From Mesorhizobium sp. M4B.F.Ca.ET.058.02.1.1 (GTDB taxonomy: Bacteria > Pseudomonadota > Alphaproteobacteria > Rhizobiales > Rhizobiaceae): 64,000 bases of DNA. Location of the stretch: assembly GCF_003952505.1 (NCBI RefSeq), contig NZ_CP034450.1, positions 1,116,001 to 1,180,000 on the forward strand, read 5' to 3'. The translations under genes were made by a program, and so were the position numbers. Below the pieces are notes generated by a model. It was not told the origin of the DNA, did not search any database, and was given only the letters and a program-made list of their open reading frames with translations. Positions 32,828 through 41,674 of this stretch are shown piece after piece (the first letter of the stretch is position 1; the number at the start of each line of letters is the position of its first letter).

Positions 32828-34105
32828 GTGAACCCAACCGGTCAGTCTGCGGTCTTCGGCAAACGCAAGGAACCCCATACGGTCATCATCGCCCGGGGTA
32901 ACGAAATCAGGCATTTCACCATCCGGCCCTGGCTTGCCGCCTTCCTCGGCTCGGCGCTGGCGGCGATTGTCATCGGCTACCTGCTCGCCACCTCCTATCT
33001 GGTGCTTCGAGACGACCTGATCGGGGCGACGACCGCCAGACAGGCGCGCATGCAGCAGGCCTATGAAGACCGCATCTCGGCGCTTCGCGCCCAGGTCGAC
33101 CGCATCACCAGCAGACAGCTTCTCGACCAGCAGCTGATGGAGACCAAGGTGAGCGAACTTCTGGAACGGCAGACACAGCTCAGCCAACGCCACGGCCGCC
33201 TTGGCCCGATCCTCGAGCGCGCCGAAAGCGAAGTTGGGGCCGCACCCGCCGCCGACGGTGCCGCAACCGCCAAGCCGGACGATCGCGCCGCGCTGATTGG
33301 CGAGCAGCCGACCTATTCCGTCGCCAGCCTGGGCGCCGGCGACACGAGACCGTTCTCGCTGTGGTCGACGCGCTCCGATCCGCTGCCCAGCGATTCGGCC
33401 GCCGATCGTGCCGACAGGCTGTTCGTGTCGATCAACCAGTCGCTCAAGGCAATCGAAAGCGAGCAGCTCAGCCGCGTTACCACGCTTGCCGACAATGCAT
33501 ACAAGAATGCCGACGCCATCACCCAGGCGCTGGCGGCCGCCGGCCTGCCGGTCGACAGCGATTTCGGCAAGGATAGCGATGTCGGCGGCCCGCTGATCCC
33601 GCTCAACGCATCGACGATATTCGACAGCAAGGTCAAGGAACTGGACGAGGCGCTGGATGCGCTCGATCACCTGAAGAAGGAAGCGCGGCGGCTGCCGCTC
33701 GCCAACCCCGCCCCCGGTCATTCGGTCACCAGCCCGTTTGGCGTGCGCACCGACCCGATCCTCGGCACCGCGGCCTTGCATTCGGGCATGGATTTCAGGG
33801 CGCCAATGGGCATGCCCGCCAAGGTCACAGCGGCCGGCGTCGTCACCAAGGCCGGCTGGAACGGCGGCTATGGCCGCATGGTCGAGGTCGACCATGGCAA
33901 TGGCTTCGCTACGCGCTACGGGCACTTGAGCGAGATCGACGTGACGGTCGGCCAGAAGCTCGCGGCCGGCGATATTATCGGCAAGACCGGCAGCAGCGGC
34001 CGTTCGACCGGCCCGCATCTCCATTACGAAGTGCGCCACAATGGCGAGGCGGTCGACCCGCTGCGCTTCCTGACGGTCGGCAAGAAGGTCGCGCAGTATC
34101 TTTAG
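32828..34105 (+). CDS. M23 family metallopeptidase (LytM domain) with coiled coil
   Basis: A 425-residue membrane-anchored cell-wall endopeptidase or activator. After a basic N-terminus comes one membrane helix (about 35-58), then a coiled coil (about 70-125) and a C-terminal LytM domain with HSGMDFRAP, YGHLSEI and TGPHLHYEV, which carry the zinc ligands. All metal residues appear intact, so it may be an active DD-endopeptidase. The start is a GTG at 32828; no ATG is available nearby in frame. It stands alone behind bcp with a 140-bp upstream region. Confidence 0.92.
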   Translation: MNPTGQSAVFGKRKEPHTVIIARGNEIRHFTIRPWLAAFLGSALAAIVIGYLLATSYLVLRDDLIGATTARQARMQQAYEDRISALRAQVDRITSRQLLDQQLMETKVSELLERQTQLSQRHGRLGPILERAESEVGAAPAADGAATAKPDDRAALIGEQPTYSVASLGAGDTRPFSLWSTRSDPLPSDSAADRADRLFVSINQSLKAIESEQLSRVTTLADNAYKNADAITQALAAAGLPVDSDFGKDSDVGGPLIPLNASTIFDSKVKELDEALDALDHLKKEARRLPLANPAPGHSVTSPFGVRTDPILGTAALHSGMDFRAPMGMPAKVTAAGVVTKAGWNGGYGRMVEVDHGNGFATRYGHLSEIDVTVGQKLAAGDIIGKTGSSGRSTGPHLHYEVRHNGEAVDPLRFLTVGKKVAQYL

Positions 34106-34540
34106 CCGCCCGCCGATCCCCGCTGCGCCGTCAGAAACATGGTTGCTGCCGAAATCAGTGTGAGCGCCACGATCTCCCGCGACACGATCTTCTGCAGCTC
34201 GGTGACCATCGAGCACGCCACGGCGATCGCATCGACACCCTCATACGGCCTTGCCGCATGCGCGGCGGAGCCGGTGACGCGGACATCGAACGTATCGCAG
34301 CCAGAGTGTAAGGACCGGGACGGACAGCGACCTTGCCGGACTGTGTGTACGGATCGACGTGAACGCGGCGTCGATATCGCCGAGCAGCCCCTCTTCCACC
34401 ACCCGTCTTCCGCCCGACGGCTCGTCTTCCTCGGCCGGCTGGAAGACGGCGCTGACGGTGCCGCCAAACTTTCCCTCGACTGGCGGAGCTGCGCGGCCAC
34501 GGCGTGTCGTCCACAATACCGAAATATTTTTGAATTCCAT
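34106..34540 (-). pseudogene. Remnant of an M20 amidohydrolase (hippurate hydrolase-like)
   Basis: Three minus-strand frames each carry a consecutive part of an M20 peptidase. First is GGTVSAVFQPAEEDEPSGG...EEGLLGDIDAAF (to about 34361), next SGKVAVRPGPYTLAA in another frame, then CDTFDVRVTGSAAHAARPYEGVDAIAVACSMVTELQKIVSRE (about 34305-34170) in a third. At least two frameshifts separate them. The N-terminal metal-binding half and the C-terminus are missing, so it is a decayed fragment. Confidence 0.85.
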
Positions 34541-34593
34541 TTGACTGAATAAATCTTCGGTGCGAAGCTCTCGTCACTTCAGGAGCGCAAGGC

Positions 34594-35757
34594 ATGGCAT
34601 TGCGGGGGACCAATCAGGAGTTCGGGCGGCCCTACAACCGGCGCATCGTTCTGGAGTCCATCCGCCTCAATGGGCCGATCGCCCGCGGCGATATCGCCAG
34701 GGGCGTCGGCCTCACCGTGCAGACCGTGTCGACCATCGTGCGCGAACTGGAGGAACAGGGCTACATCCTGTCGCTGCGCGAAGAGCCGAAAGGCCGCGGA
34801 CTGCCGCCGGCGACGCTCAGGATCAATCCCGAAGGCGGCTTTGCCGTCGGTATCCACCTCACCCCGCTCGGCATCGACGCGGCGCTGATCAACCTCAGCG
34901 GCGATGTCATCGAGAGCATGCACAGCGAGGCGCCGAACGTCACGCCCGATCACGCTTTCGACCAGATCGGCGCCATGGTCCGCGACCTGGCGGGACGGCG
35001 CGCCGGCGGACGCGTGCTTGGCGTCGGCATGGCGCTGCCCGGCCCGTTCGGCGTCGAATCGATGAGCTTCATCGGCCCGACGACCATGACCGGCTGGAAG
35101 GATGTGGCGCTGCGCGAGCGGCTGACGGCAGCCACGGGTTTGCCGGCCTTCTTCGAGACCGACATGGCGGCCGCGGCCATGGGCGAGCGGCTCTACGGCC
35201 TCGGCACCGGATATTCCGACTACTACTACCTCTATTTCGGCGTCGGCCTCGGCGGCGCCATGGTGCATGATGGCAGCGTGCTGCGCGGCGCCTGGGGCAA
35301 TGCCGGCGAGATCGGCCACATCCCGGTCGTGTTCGGCGGCGAGCCTTGCCCCTGCGGCAACCGGGGTTGTCTCGAACGCTATCTCTCGCTCGATGCGCGC
35401 GGACGCTGGCGCGGCAGCGACGACGACTGGGTAATCGAGATCGGTCCGGTTTTCCGCAACGCCATCACCATCATCGAGAACCTGTTCGACCCCGAGACGG
35501 TGGTCCTCGGCGGGCTGGCGCCGCCGGCGCTGCTCGAACGGTTGGCGGGAGCGGCGGAGCTGCCCAATTCGGTCTCGGCCCGCAAGGACCGCGCCACGCC
35601 GCGCATCGTCGTGGCGCGCGGCGGCCAGCATGCGGTGCTGCGCGGCGCGGCCGCACTTGCCGTTTCCGGGGTGCTGTCGCCGCGCTTCGGCCAGATCTTC
35701 ACCGCCAAGCGGCAGCGCGGCGGCGACCTCCTGAAAGGCGGAGACATCGCGGCATGA
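34594..35757 (+). CDS. ROK family transcriptional regulator
   Basis: A 387-residue repressor-type regulator: an N-terminal winged helix (RRIVLESIRLNGPIARGDIARGVGLTVQTVSTIVRELEEQGYI, about 16-60) followed by a ROK sugar-kinase-like domain with the zinc motif GGEPCPCGNRGCLERYLS near residue 250. It probably senses the sugar imported by the following ABC genes. Its stop overlaps the ATPase start (ATGA), so it is the first gene of the operon, as FrcR-like regulators are in rhizobia. Confidence 0.92.
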   Translation: MALRGTNQEFGRPYNRRIVLESIRLNGPIARGDIARGVGLTVQTVSTIVRELEEQGYILSLREEPKGRGLPPATLRINPEGGFAVGIHLTPLGIDAALINLSGDVIESMHSEAPNVTPDHAFDQIGAMVRDLAGRRAGGRVLGVGMALPGPFGVESMSFIGPTTMTGWKDVALRERLTAATGLPAFFETDMAAAAMGERLYGLGTGYSDYYYLYFGVGLGGAMVHDGSVLRGAWGNAGEIGHIPVVFGGEPCPCGNRGCLERYLSLDARGRWRGSDDDWVIEIGPVFRNAITIIENLFDPETVVLGGLAPPALLERLAGAAELPNSVSARKDRATPRIVVARGGQHAVLRGAAALAVSGVLSPRFGQIFTAKRQRGGDLLKGGDIAA

Positions 35758-36518
35758 GCGAACCCCTGCTGGTCCTCGACAACGTCACCAAGAACTACGG
35801 CGCGATCCAGGCGCTGAAAGGCATCAGCTTTTCGATCGGGCGCGGCGAGGTGGTGGCGCTTCTGGGTGACAACGGCGCCGGCAAGTCGACGCTGGTCAAG
35901 ATCATCGCCGGCGGGCTGGAGCCGACCTCCGGCCGCATGCTGTTCGAAGGCAAGGACTTCCTTGCCAAATCTCCGGCCGAGGCCAAGGCGGCGGGCATCG
36001 AGACGGTGTACCAGGACCTGTCGCTCTGCACCAATGTCGACGTGGTGGCGAATTTCTTCATGGGCCGCGAGATCACCCGCAAGGTGCTCGGCGTCCCCGT
36101 CCTCGACGAGCGCGCCATGGAGGCCGTGGTCGCCAAGGCGCTCGCCAATGCCGGCACCCGCATCCCGTCGCTGCGCACCAATGTCGAGCACCTTTCGGGT
36201 GGGCAGCGGCAAGCGATCGAACTCAACCGCTTCGTGCACTGGGGCGGCAAGCTGGTGCTGCTCGACGAGCCGTTCGCGGCGCTCGGCGTCGAGCAGACAC
36301 GACGCGGTCTCGACATGATCCGCCAGGTGGCGAACCAGGGCATCGGCGTCGTCATCATCACTCATATCATGCAGCAGGCCTTCCAGGTCGCCGACCGGAT
36401 CGTGGTGATCCGGCAAGGCGTCGTGGCGGGCGATGTCGCACGCAACAAGACAAGTCCCGACGCGGTGATCAACATGATCACCGGAGAGACGCTGGCCGGT
36501 GCCGGACCGGCGAGCTGA
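35754..36518 (+). CDS. Sugar ABC transporter ATP-binding protein, single-domain Frc type
   Basis: A 254-residue ATPase with Walker A GDNGAGKSTL near 38-47, Q-loop YQDLSL, signature LSGGQRQ, Walker B LVLLDEPFAALG and H-loop ITHIM. Carbohydrate importers of the RbsA group usually have two fused domains of about 500 residues; this single-domain form is the one seen in the rhizobial fructose transporter FrcA. It energises uptake with the permease and binding protein that follow. Confidence 0.93.
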   Translation: MSEPLLVLDNVTKNYGAIQALKGISFSIGRGEVVALLGDNGAGKSTLVKIIAGGLEPTSGRMLFEGKDFLAKSPAEAKAAGIETVYQDLSLCTNVDVVANFFMGREITRKVLGVPVLDERAMEAVVAKALANAGTRIPSLRTNVEHLSGGQRQAIELNRFVHWGGKLVLLDEPFAALGVEQTRRGLDMIRQVANQGIGVVIITHIMQQAFQVADRIVVIRQGVVAGDVARNKTSPDAVINMITGETLAGAGPAS

Positions 36519-36557
36519 GGGACAAATGAGGGGTCCGGCGCAAGAGGAGCGAACGAC

Positions 36558-37598
36558 ATGAAGAGAATACTTCTTTCCGTCTTCGGTTTCCTGGCACTGG
36601 CCATTGCCACGCTCACGCCGGCATTCGCCCAGTCCAAGGGCACCGTCTATTATCTGGTGCCGACATTGCTCGATGAGTTCCAGACCGGTTCGGTGACCGC
36701 GCTGGAACTGTTCCTCAAGCAGGTCGGCTACGACTTCAAATCGCTGAACGCCGACAACAAGACCGACGCCCAGCAATCGCAGATGAATGACGTCATCGCG
36801 CTGAAGCCCGCCGCGATCGTCCTTGCGGCGGTTGACTTCAACGCGCTGAAGCCGTCCGTCGAAGCGGCCCGCGCCGCCGGCATTCCGGTGGTCGAATTCG
36901 ACCGCCAGATCACCTCCACGCCGTCCGACTTCACCTCGGTCGCCGGCACGGTCGAGATCGGCTACGTCGCCGCCGACCAGGCCGAGAAGCTCCTGAAAGC
37001 GAAGAACGGCGCGGTGAAGGGCAAGATCCTGCAGGTGCTCGGCGATCCCGGCGATCCCTACACGCTCGACATCCAGAAGGGGTTCGAGGAGAAGATGAAG
37101 GCGTTCCCGGACGTCAAGATCATCTCGCTTCCGGCCATGCAGTGGGAAGCCAGCAACGCCGGCACCATCGTCGCCGACCAGATGCTCGCCAATCCCGATA
37201 TCGACCTGATCTTCAGCCATGCCGCGCATCTCTCGGTCGCCGGCGTCGCCTCGCTCGAGGCTGCCGGCAAGAAGCCCGGCGACGTCATGATGATGAGCTC
37301 GAACGGCGCACCGGTCGGTCTTGACCTGATCCGCAAGGGCTGGCTCAACGTCGAAGTCGAACAGCCGCTCTACGCCCAGGCCGCGGCTATCGCCGTGTTC
37401 ATGGACAAGATCGTCAAGAAGGAAGAGATCAAGCCCGGCGAATATGAGGTGCTTGGCCTGAAGTCGACGGTGACCAAGGAAGCCTGGGGCCCGAACATCA
37501 AGATCCCTGGCGCCGCCATCACCAAGGAGAACGTCGACAATCCGGCCTTCTGGGGCAACCAGAAGCCGCCGACCGAAACCGTAAAACCGGTCGAGTAA
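36558..37598 (+). CDS. Sugar ABC transporter periplasmic binding protein
   Basis: A 346-residue periplasmic binding protein of the ribose/fructose type (Peripla_BP_4). A signal peptide covers about residues 1-24 ([24 protein letters not shown]). Mature sequence shows VVEFDRQI, the paired QxGD-like NADQ... [21 protein letters not shown] and [22 protein letters not shown]. The ligand is probably a monosaccharide, but is not readable from sequence. It is followed by a strong hairpin before the permease gene. Confidence 0.93.
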   Translation: MKRILLSVFGFLALAIATLTPAFAQSKGTVYYLVPTLLDEFQTGSVTALELFLKQVGYDFKSLNADNKTDAQQSQMNDVIALKPAAIVLAAVDFNALKPSVEAARAAGIPVVEFDRQITSTPSDFTSVAGTVEIGYVAADQAEKLLKAKNGAVKGKILQVLGDPGDPYTLDIQKGFEEKMKAFPDVKIISLPAMQWEASNAGTIVADQMLANPDIDLIFSHAAHLSVAGVASLEAAGKKPGDVMMMSSNGAPVGLDLIRKGWLNVEVEQPLYAQAAAIAVFMDKIVKKEEIKPGEYEVLGLKSTVTKEAWGPNIKIPGAAITKENVDNPAFWGNQKPPTETVKPVE

Positions 37599-37608
37599 CC
37601 ACCAGGAC

Positions 37609-37634
37609 CGCTCCGGGCTACCCGGCCCGGAGCG
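37609..37634 (+). terminator. Hairpin after the binding-protein gene
   Basis: A perfect 10-bp stem CGCTCCGGGC/GCCCGGAGCG with a 6-nt loop, 10 bp after the stop and without a T run. Such hairpins between binding protein and permease usually protect the 3' end of the upstream mRNA and raise binding-protein levels. Confidence 0.7.
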
Positions 37635-37712
37635 CCCCCTCAAAAGCGCCGCGCGCGTCGAAACGCGCGAAGCCGCAACACTGTCAAACACGCGCGCCAA
37701 CCGGATCAGCTC

Positions 37713-38708
37713 ATGAACCCCCGCACCCGCCATGCTCTCGAGCTCATTCTCGACAATCTCGTCTGGTTCATGCTGGTCTTCGTGCTGGTGGTGTTTTCCC
37801 TGCTCATTCCGAACTACTTCCAGCTCGGCATCTTCGCCAACATCATCGAGGCCTCCAGCGTGCTGGGCGTGATGTCGATCGGCCTGGCGCTGGTCATCAT
37901 CGCCGGCCACATGGACCTATCGGTCGAATCGGTCGCCGCGCTCAGCGCCATGGCGGTCGGCATCTTGTTCTGCTCGTCGGGCATCGGCCTCGGCGTGCAA
38001 CTGCACCCGCAATGGCTGATGGTCCCGGTTTCGCTGCTGCTCGCCGTCCTCGTCGGCGGCATCATCGGCGTCTTCAACGGCTTCCTGATCGTCAGGCTGA
38101 AGATGAGCGCCTTCATCATCACGCTGGCCTCCTACATCTGGGTGCGCGGCCTGGTGCTCGTCGTTTCCGGTGGCCGCTCGGCACAGGACCTGGCGCCGGC
38201 GATCCGCTGGTTCGGCATCCAGCGCCTGATCGGCCTGCCGCTCACCGCCTGGATCGCCATCGCCTGTTTCGTCGTCTTCTCGCTGATCATGGCCAAGACG
38301 CCGTTCGGCCGGCACCTGGTGATGATCGGCGGCAACGAGACGGCCACCTTCCGCGCCGGCATCCGCGTCAACCGCAATTTGATCATCGCCTTCGTGCTTG
38401 CCGGCGCCATCGCCGGTCTCGCCGGCTGGCTGCTGGCCATCCGCACCTCCGGCGCCACCGCCAATCTCGGCGTCGGGCTTTTGTTCAACGCCTTCGCCGC
38501 CGTCGTCATCGGCGGCGTCAGCCTGAAGGGCGGCGTCGGCACCCTGCCCGGCGTCTATGCCGGCGTGCTCTTGCTCTCGGCCATCAACACGGCGATCAAC
38601 CTGATGGGCCTGCCGGCCAATTTCACCCAGGTGATCCACGGCCTGCTGGTGCTGGCGGCGGTGCTGCTCGACGCCTTCAAGCAGACCATCCGGCAGAGGC
38701 TGGCATGA
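37713..38708 (+). CDS. Sugar ABC transporter permease, RbsC type
   Basis: A 331-residue polytopic membrane protein with about eight to ten hydrophobic helices (first at about 11-30, VLVFVLVVFSLLIP). It includes the family segments AGHMDLSVESVAALSAM and NETATFRAGIRVNRN, LFNAFAAVVIGGVSLKGGVGTLPG. It forms the channel of the importer. Its stop overlaps the SDR start (ATGA). Confidence 0.94.
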   Translation: MNPRTRHALELILDNLVWFMLVFVLVVFSLLIPNYFQLGIFANIIEASSVLGVMSIGLALVIIAGHMDLSVESVAALSAMAVGILFCSSGIGLGVQLHPQWLMVPVSLLLAVLVGGIIGVFNGFLIVRLKMSAFIITLASYIWVRGLVLVVSGGRSAQDLAPAIRWFGIQRLIGLPLTAWIAIACFVVFSLIMAKTPFGRHLVMIGGNETATFRAGIRVNRNLIIAFVLAGAIAGLAGWLLAIRTSGATANLGVGLLFNAFAAVVIGGVSLKGGVGTLPGVYAGVLLLSAINTAINLMGLPANFTQVIHGLLVLAAVLLDAFKQTIRQRLA

Positions 38709-39475
38709 CCGGCCGGCTGCAGGACAGGGTCGCGCTGATCGTCGGCAGCGCGCGCGGCATCGGCAAGGGCATCGCGCAGCGTTTCGCCGAAGAGGGCGCG
38801 AAGCTCGTGCTGGCCGATACCGAGGCCGAGGCCGGACAAGCCACCGCAAGCGAGTTCGGCGCCGCCTTCATCCGCACCGATATCTCGCAAATGGCCGAGG
38901 CCGAGGCCGCCGTGGCGCTGGCGCTCGAGCAGCATGGCCGACTCGACATCCTGGTCCAGAATGCCGGGATTTATCCCTGGCAGCTGATCGAGAACACCAG
39001 CCCGGAGGACTGGGATAGAGTGATGGCGGTCAACCTGCGCGGCTCCTTTAATGCCACACGGGCTGCGCTCGTGCCGATGAAGGCGCAGCGGCATGGCCGT
39101 ATGCTGTTCACCTCGTCGATCACCGGGCCGCATGTCACTAGCCCCGGCCACGGCCATTATTCGGCGACCAAGGCCGGAATCAACGGGCTGATCCGTGCCG
39201 CCGCGCTCGAATTCGCCGGCTACGGCATCACCGTCAACGGCGTCGAGCCCGGCAACATCCTCACCGAGGCGATCGAGCTGCATCGCGGTGCTGCCTATAT
39301 CCAGAACATGCAGGACTCCATACCGCTCGGACGGCTGGGCAGCCCGCGCGACGTCGCCAACGCCTTCCTGTTCCTCGCCTCTGACGACGCCAGCTACATC
39401 ACCGGCACGACCATCGTCGTCGACGGCGGACAGCTGCTGCCCGAAGGCAAGGATTTTCGCCTGCTGCCGCCGTGA
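38705..39475 (+). CDS. SDR family oxidoreductase
   Basis: A 256-residue short-chain dehydrogenase with the TGxxxGIG-like cofactor motif GSARGIGKGIA near residues 14-24, NAGIYPW near 89, and the catalytic Ser..Tyr-x-x-x-Lys (SSITGP, HYSATKAG). It has an acidic residue after strand 2 (ADTEAEAG), which favours NAD. It probably oxidises the imported sugar or polyol; translational coupling to the permease links it to the transporter. Confidence 0.9.
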   Translation: MTGRLQDRVALIVGSARGIGKGIAQRFAEEGAKLVLADTEAEAGQATASEFGAAFIRTDISQMAEAEAAVALALEQHGRLDILVQNAGIYPWQLIENTSPEDWDRVMAVNLRGSFNATRAALVPMKAQRHGRMLFTSSITGPHVTSPGHGHYSATKAGINGLIRAAALEFAGYGITVNGVEPGNILTEAIELHRGAAYIQNMQDSIPLGRLGSPRDVANAFLFLASDDASYITGTTIVVDGGQLLPEGKDFRLLPP

Positions 39476-39538
39476 TCGTTGGCGGGCGTGGCCGAACGGC
39501 GAGATTCGCGTCAGGTGACTGCTTGAAGATGGCTGGGA

Positions 39539-39614
<76 letters not shown>

Positions 39615-39761
39615 GCTCCGGGCCGGACCTTTAAGCAGTTAGGGCAGGCTTCGCAAGGCCAAATGAACAGGCGCCGCGTTGGCCGCGTGGCGGTTTTCCA
39701 GCGGAAAGAGGCGGTTGTCAAAAAACCTTCTCCAGTTTGCTGATAAGGTGCTTTGCCGCGC

Positions 39762-39790
39762 TTGACACCCGGTGGCGAACCCCTTATCCA
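39762..39790 (+). promoter_or_regulatory. Promoter of tRNA-Asp
   Basis: A -35 box TTGACA (39762-39767) and -10-like TATCCA (39785-39790) are separated by 17 bp and lie 43 bp before the tRNA 5' end. Confidence 0.65.
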
Positions 39791-39832
39791 GCGGCCCAAC
39801 GACGAACACGGCTGACACGTGCTCGTCAGTGC

Positions 39833-39909
39833 GCGGGTGTAGCTCAGTCGGTTAGAGTGCCGGCCTGTCACGCCGGAGGTCGCGGGTTCGAGCCCCGTCA
39901 CTCGCGCCA
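39833..39909 (+). tRNA. tRNA-Asp(GTC)
   Basis: The acceptor GCGGGTG pairs with CACTCGC, the D-arm reads TAGCTCAGTCGGTTAGAGT, and the anticodon arm CCGGC-CTGTCAC-GCCGG gives anticodon GTC. The T-arm is CGCGGGTTCGAGCCCCG-like, and the discriminator G is followed by an encoded CCA. Confidence 0.97.
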
Positions 39910-40043
39910 TTTCTTTCAAGGGCTTAGGCCCGGCCCCTCCGAAAAAAGTTTGACCTTTCCGGCGGCGGAGGGTTGCAGCTTTTCAATATGATCCCGTCCG
40001 GGAGCCCTGCGCCGGCTACGCTGCAAGCCTGATCGCCCGCGCT

Positions 40044-40271
40044 TCACGCCGGGGGCGTGTAATTTGTCGATACCCGGGCCAGTTCAGTGCCTTCCGATGG
40101 CCGCTTGTAGATCAGGCGCACGACCAGACCGACATATCCAATCTGAAGAATGACCATCGCAAGAATGGCCCAACCGAGCGCTGTCCAGACAGAGCCGGTT
40201 TCGATTCCAACCCAGATAGCCGTGACGAACGACGTCGCGAGCATGCCCACTAGAAACTGAGGAAAATACAT
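40044..40271 (-). CDS. Small membrane protein, SyrA/ExoX-like exopolysaccharide repressor family
   Basis: A 75-residue protein with two hydrophobic segments (about residues 5-24 and 31-52: FLVGMLATSFVTAIWVGI and WTALGWAILAMVILQIGYVGLVV) and a polar C-terminus. Size and layout match the small rhizobial exopolysaccharide-production repressor family (SyrA, ExoX), which act at the inner membrane to lower exopolysaccharide. Similarity is judged by eye, so the role is tentative. MYFPQFLVGM at 40271 is the preferred start. Confidence 0.6.
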   Translation of the reverse strand: MYFPQFLVGMLATSFVTAIWVGIETGSVWTALGWAILAMVILQIGYVGLVVRLIYKRPSEGTELARVSTNYTPPA

Positions 40272-40743
40272 GGCTGGAGCACCCAAGGTTTGGCGATTCA
40301 GGCGGCCTTCTCAGTTGTCAAAGAGCCCGCCGCTCCATTGGCGGAGCGGCGGGGCCCCCAAATTTGCCCCCCGGCTGTCGGGGTACGATCGACCCCGAGC
40401 ATTGCTGACATTGCAATCGCGATGCCAGAAATGATGACCCATTACGGGACACCCAAGCCAAAGGCGCAAGACGTGATCACCGATAAACATTATCTGTGGC
40501 TAATATGTCACCAGAGGCCAAGGCGGAGAGGCCTTTTGGGCAGGCTTGCCGGTATGCCGGTCCAACGACAGCAATAAGCAGATCTCCGAAACCGCCTTGA
40601 GAACGTTCGGCCCCAGATGGTATTCGGGCATCCTGGCGACCGGGAATGTCAGGATGGAGGACGCCACCCGATCGGCCGCCTTGATGCCTAGTGGCCCGAC
40701 GACAATCCGGACAGGTGGGGGCTGCACGCGACTCGGTCGGGAA
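40272..40743. other. Gene-poor region upstream of the SyrA-like gene
   Basis: About 470 bp with no convincing gene. A 75-codon minus frame (40500-40727) has no recognised motif. It holds a very stable hairpin at 40326-40353 and, in its right half, sequence of no obvious kind. It could contain a small RNA, promoters for the SyrA-like gene, or debris after the tRNA pair. Confidence 0.5.
40326..40353. repeat. Strong hairpin with perfect 11-bp stem
   Basis: CCCGCCGCTCC (40326-40336) and GGAGCGGCGGG (40343-40353) enclose the loop ATTGGC. On the minus strand CTCTTTGACAACTG follows directly. No T run follows on either strand, so it is not a typical terminator. Confidence 0.7.
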
Positions 40744-41670
40744 TTAACCCCGCGCCAGCAGCGCCTCGACTTCCTGCAATGTCGGCATCGACGGAGCCGT
40801 GCCAGGACGGGTCACCGAAATGCCGGCGACGGCGCAGGCGAATCTCACCGCCTGCAGCGGCTCGACGCCTTTCGCCAGTGCCGCCGCGAGACCGCCGTTG
40901 AAGGCGTCGCCGGCGCCCGTTGTTTCCACAACCGGACCTGCACTGACGGCGCCGACGTGGTCGGAGCCGCTCTTCGTGTGCAGCAGCGCGCCCTTCTCGC
41001 CGAGCGTGATGATGACAGAACCGACACCCCTCGCCAGAAAACTGTCGGCGGCGCGGCGGGCATCGTCGATGGACGACACCTTGATGCCGGTCAGTTCCTC
41101 GGCCTCGGTCTCGTTGGGGGTGACGTAGTCGCAAAGCGCATAGATGCGGTCAGGCAGCCTCGCCGCCGGGGCCGGATTGAGGATGGTCGTCACCCCTGCC
41201 TCGCGCGCGATCTCCAGCGCCTTCAGCGCTGCCTCGATCGGCTGTTCGAGCTGGGTGATGAAGACGCCGGCCGAACGGATCAGGCCGGCATGGGCCTCGA
41301 TGTCGGCGGGCGAGATGAGCATCGCCGCGCCAGGGCTGACGATGATGGCATTGTTGCCGCTGGTCTCCTCGACGAAGATGTAGGCGGCACCCGTATAGCT
41401 CTCCGGCGTATCAATCACCGCCGCCTTCACGCCAGCCGCCTGCCAGGTGTGCTTGGCCATGTCGGCAAAGGCGTCGACGCCGAGCCGGGTCAGGAAGGTG
41501 GTGTCGGCGCCCAGTTTGCCGGCCGCGACCGCCTGGTTCGAGCCCTTGCCGCCCGGCCCCAGCTTGAAAGAGTTGCCGAGGATGGTCTCACCCATGCGCG
41601 GCTGGCGATCGGCGCGATAGGCGGTGTCGGCAACAAAGACGCCGAGGATGACGACAGGCTTCCCGGGCAT
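40744..41670 (-). CDS. Ribokinase-like PfkB sugar kinase
   Basis: A 308-residue PfkB-family kinase that phosphorylates ribose or a related sugar. It shows the N-terminal GGKGSNQAVAAGKLGA motif near residue 38, the TRLGVDAFADM segment, and the C-terminal anion hole TTGAGDAFNGG near residue 255. MPGKPVVILGVFV at 41670 is chosen. It follows the FucU/RbsD gene by 4 bp, so they act on the same sugar. Ribokinase is the closest label, but the substrate may differ. Confidence 0.9.
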   Translation of the reverse strand: MPGKPVVILGVFVADTAYRADRQPRMGETILGNSFKLGPGGKGSNQAVAAGKLGADTTFLTRLGVDAFADMAKHTWQAAGVKAAVIDTPESYTGAAYIFVEETSGNNAIIVSPGAAMLISPADIEAHAGLIRSAGVFITQLEQPIEAALKALEIAREAGVTTILNPAPAARLPDRIYALCDYVTPNETEAEELTGIKVSSIDDARRAADSFLARGVGSVIITLGEKGALLHTKSGSDHVGAVSAGPVVETTGAGDAFNGGLAAALAKGVEPLQAVRFACAVAGISVTRPGTAPSMPTLQEVEALLARG

Positions 41671-41674
41671 CGCC

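Noticed and set aside
32201..34216. A 671-codon minus-strand frame opposite bcp and the M23 gene
   Set aside because: Shadow of two well-supported genes; no motif and odd composition.
35379..37910. An 843-codon minus-strand frame opposite the ROK/ABC operon
   Set aside because: Shadow of the operon genes, which have strong motifs on the other strand.
40500..40727. A 75-codon minus-strand frame near the ribokinase gene
   Set aside because: No family motif, no good ribosome site and no supporting context; left as part of the gene-poor region.
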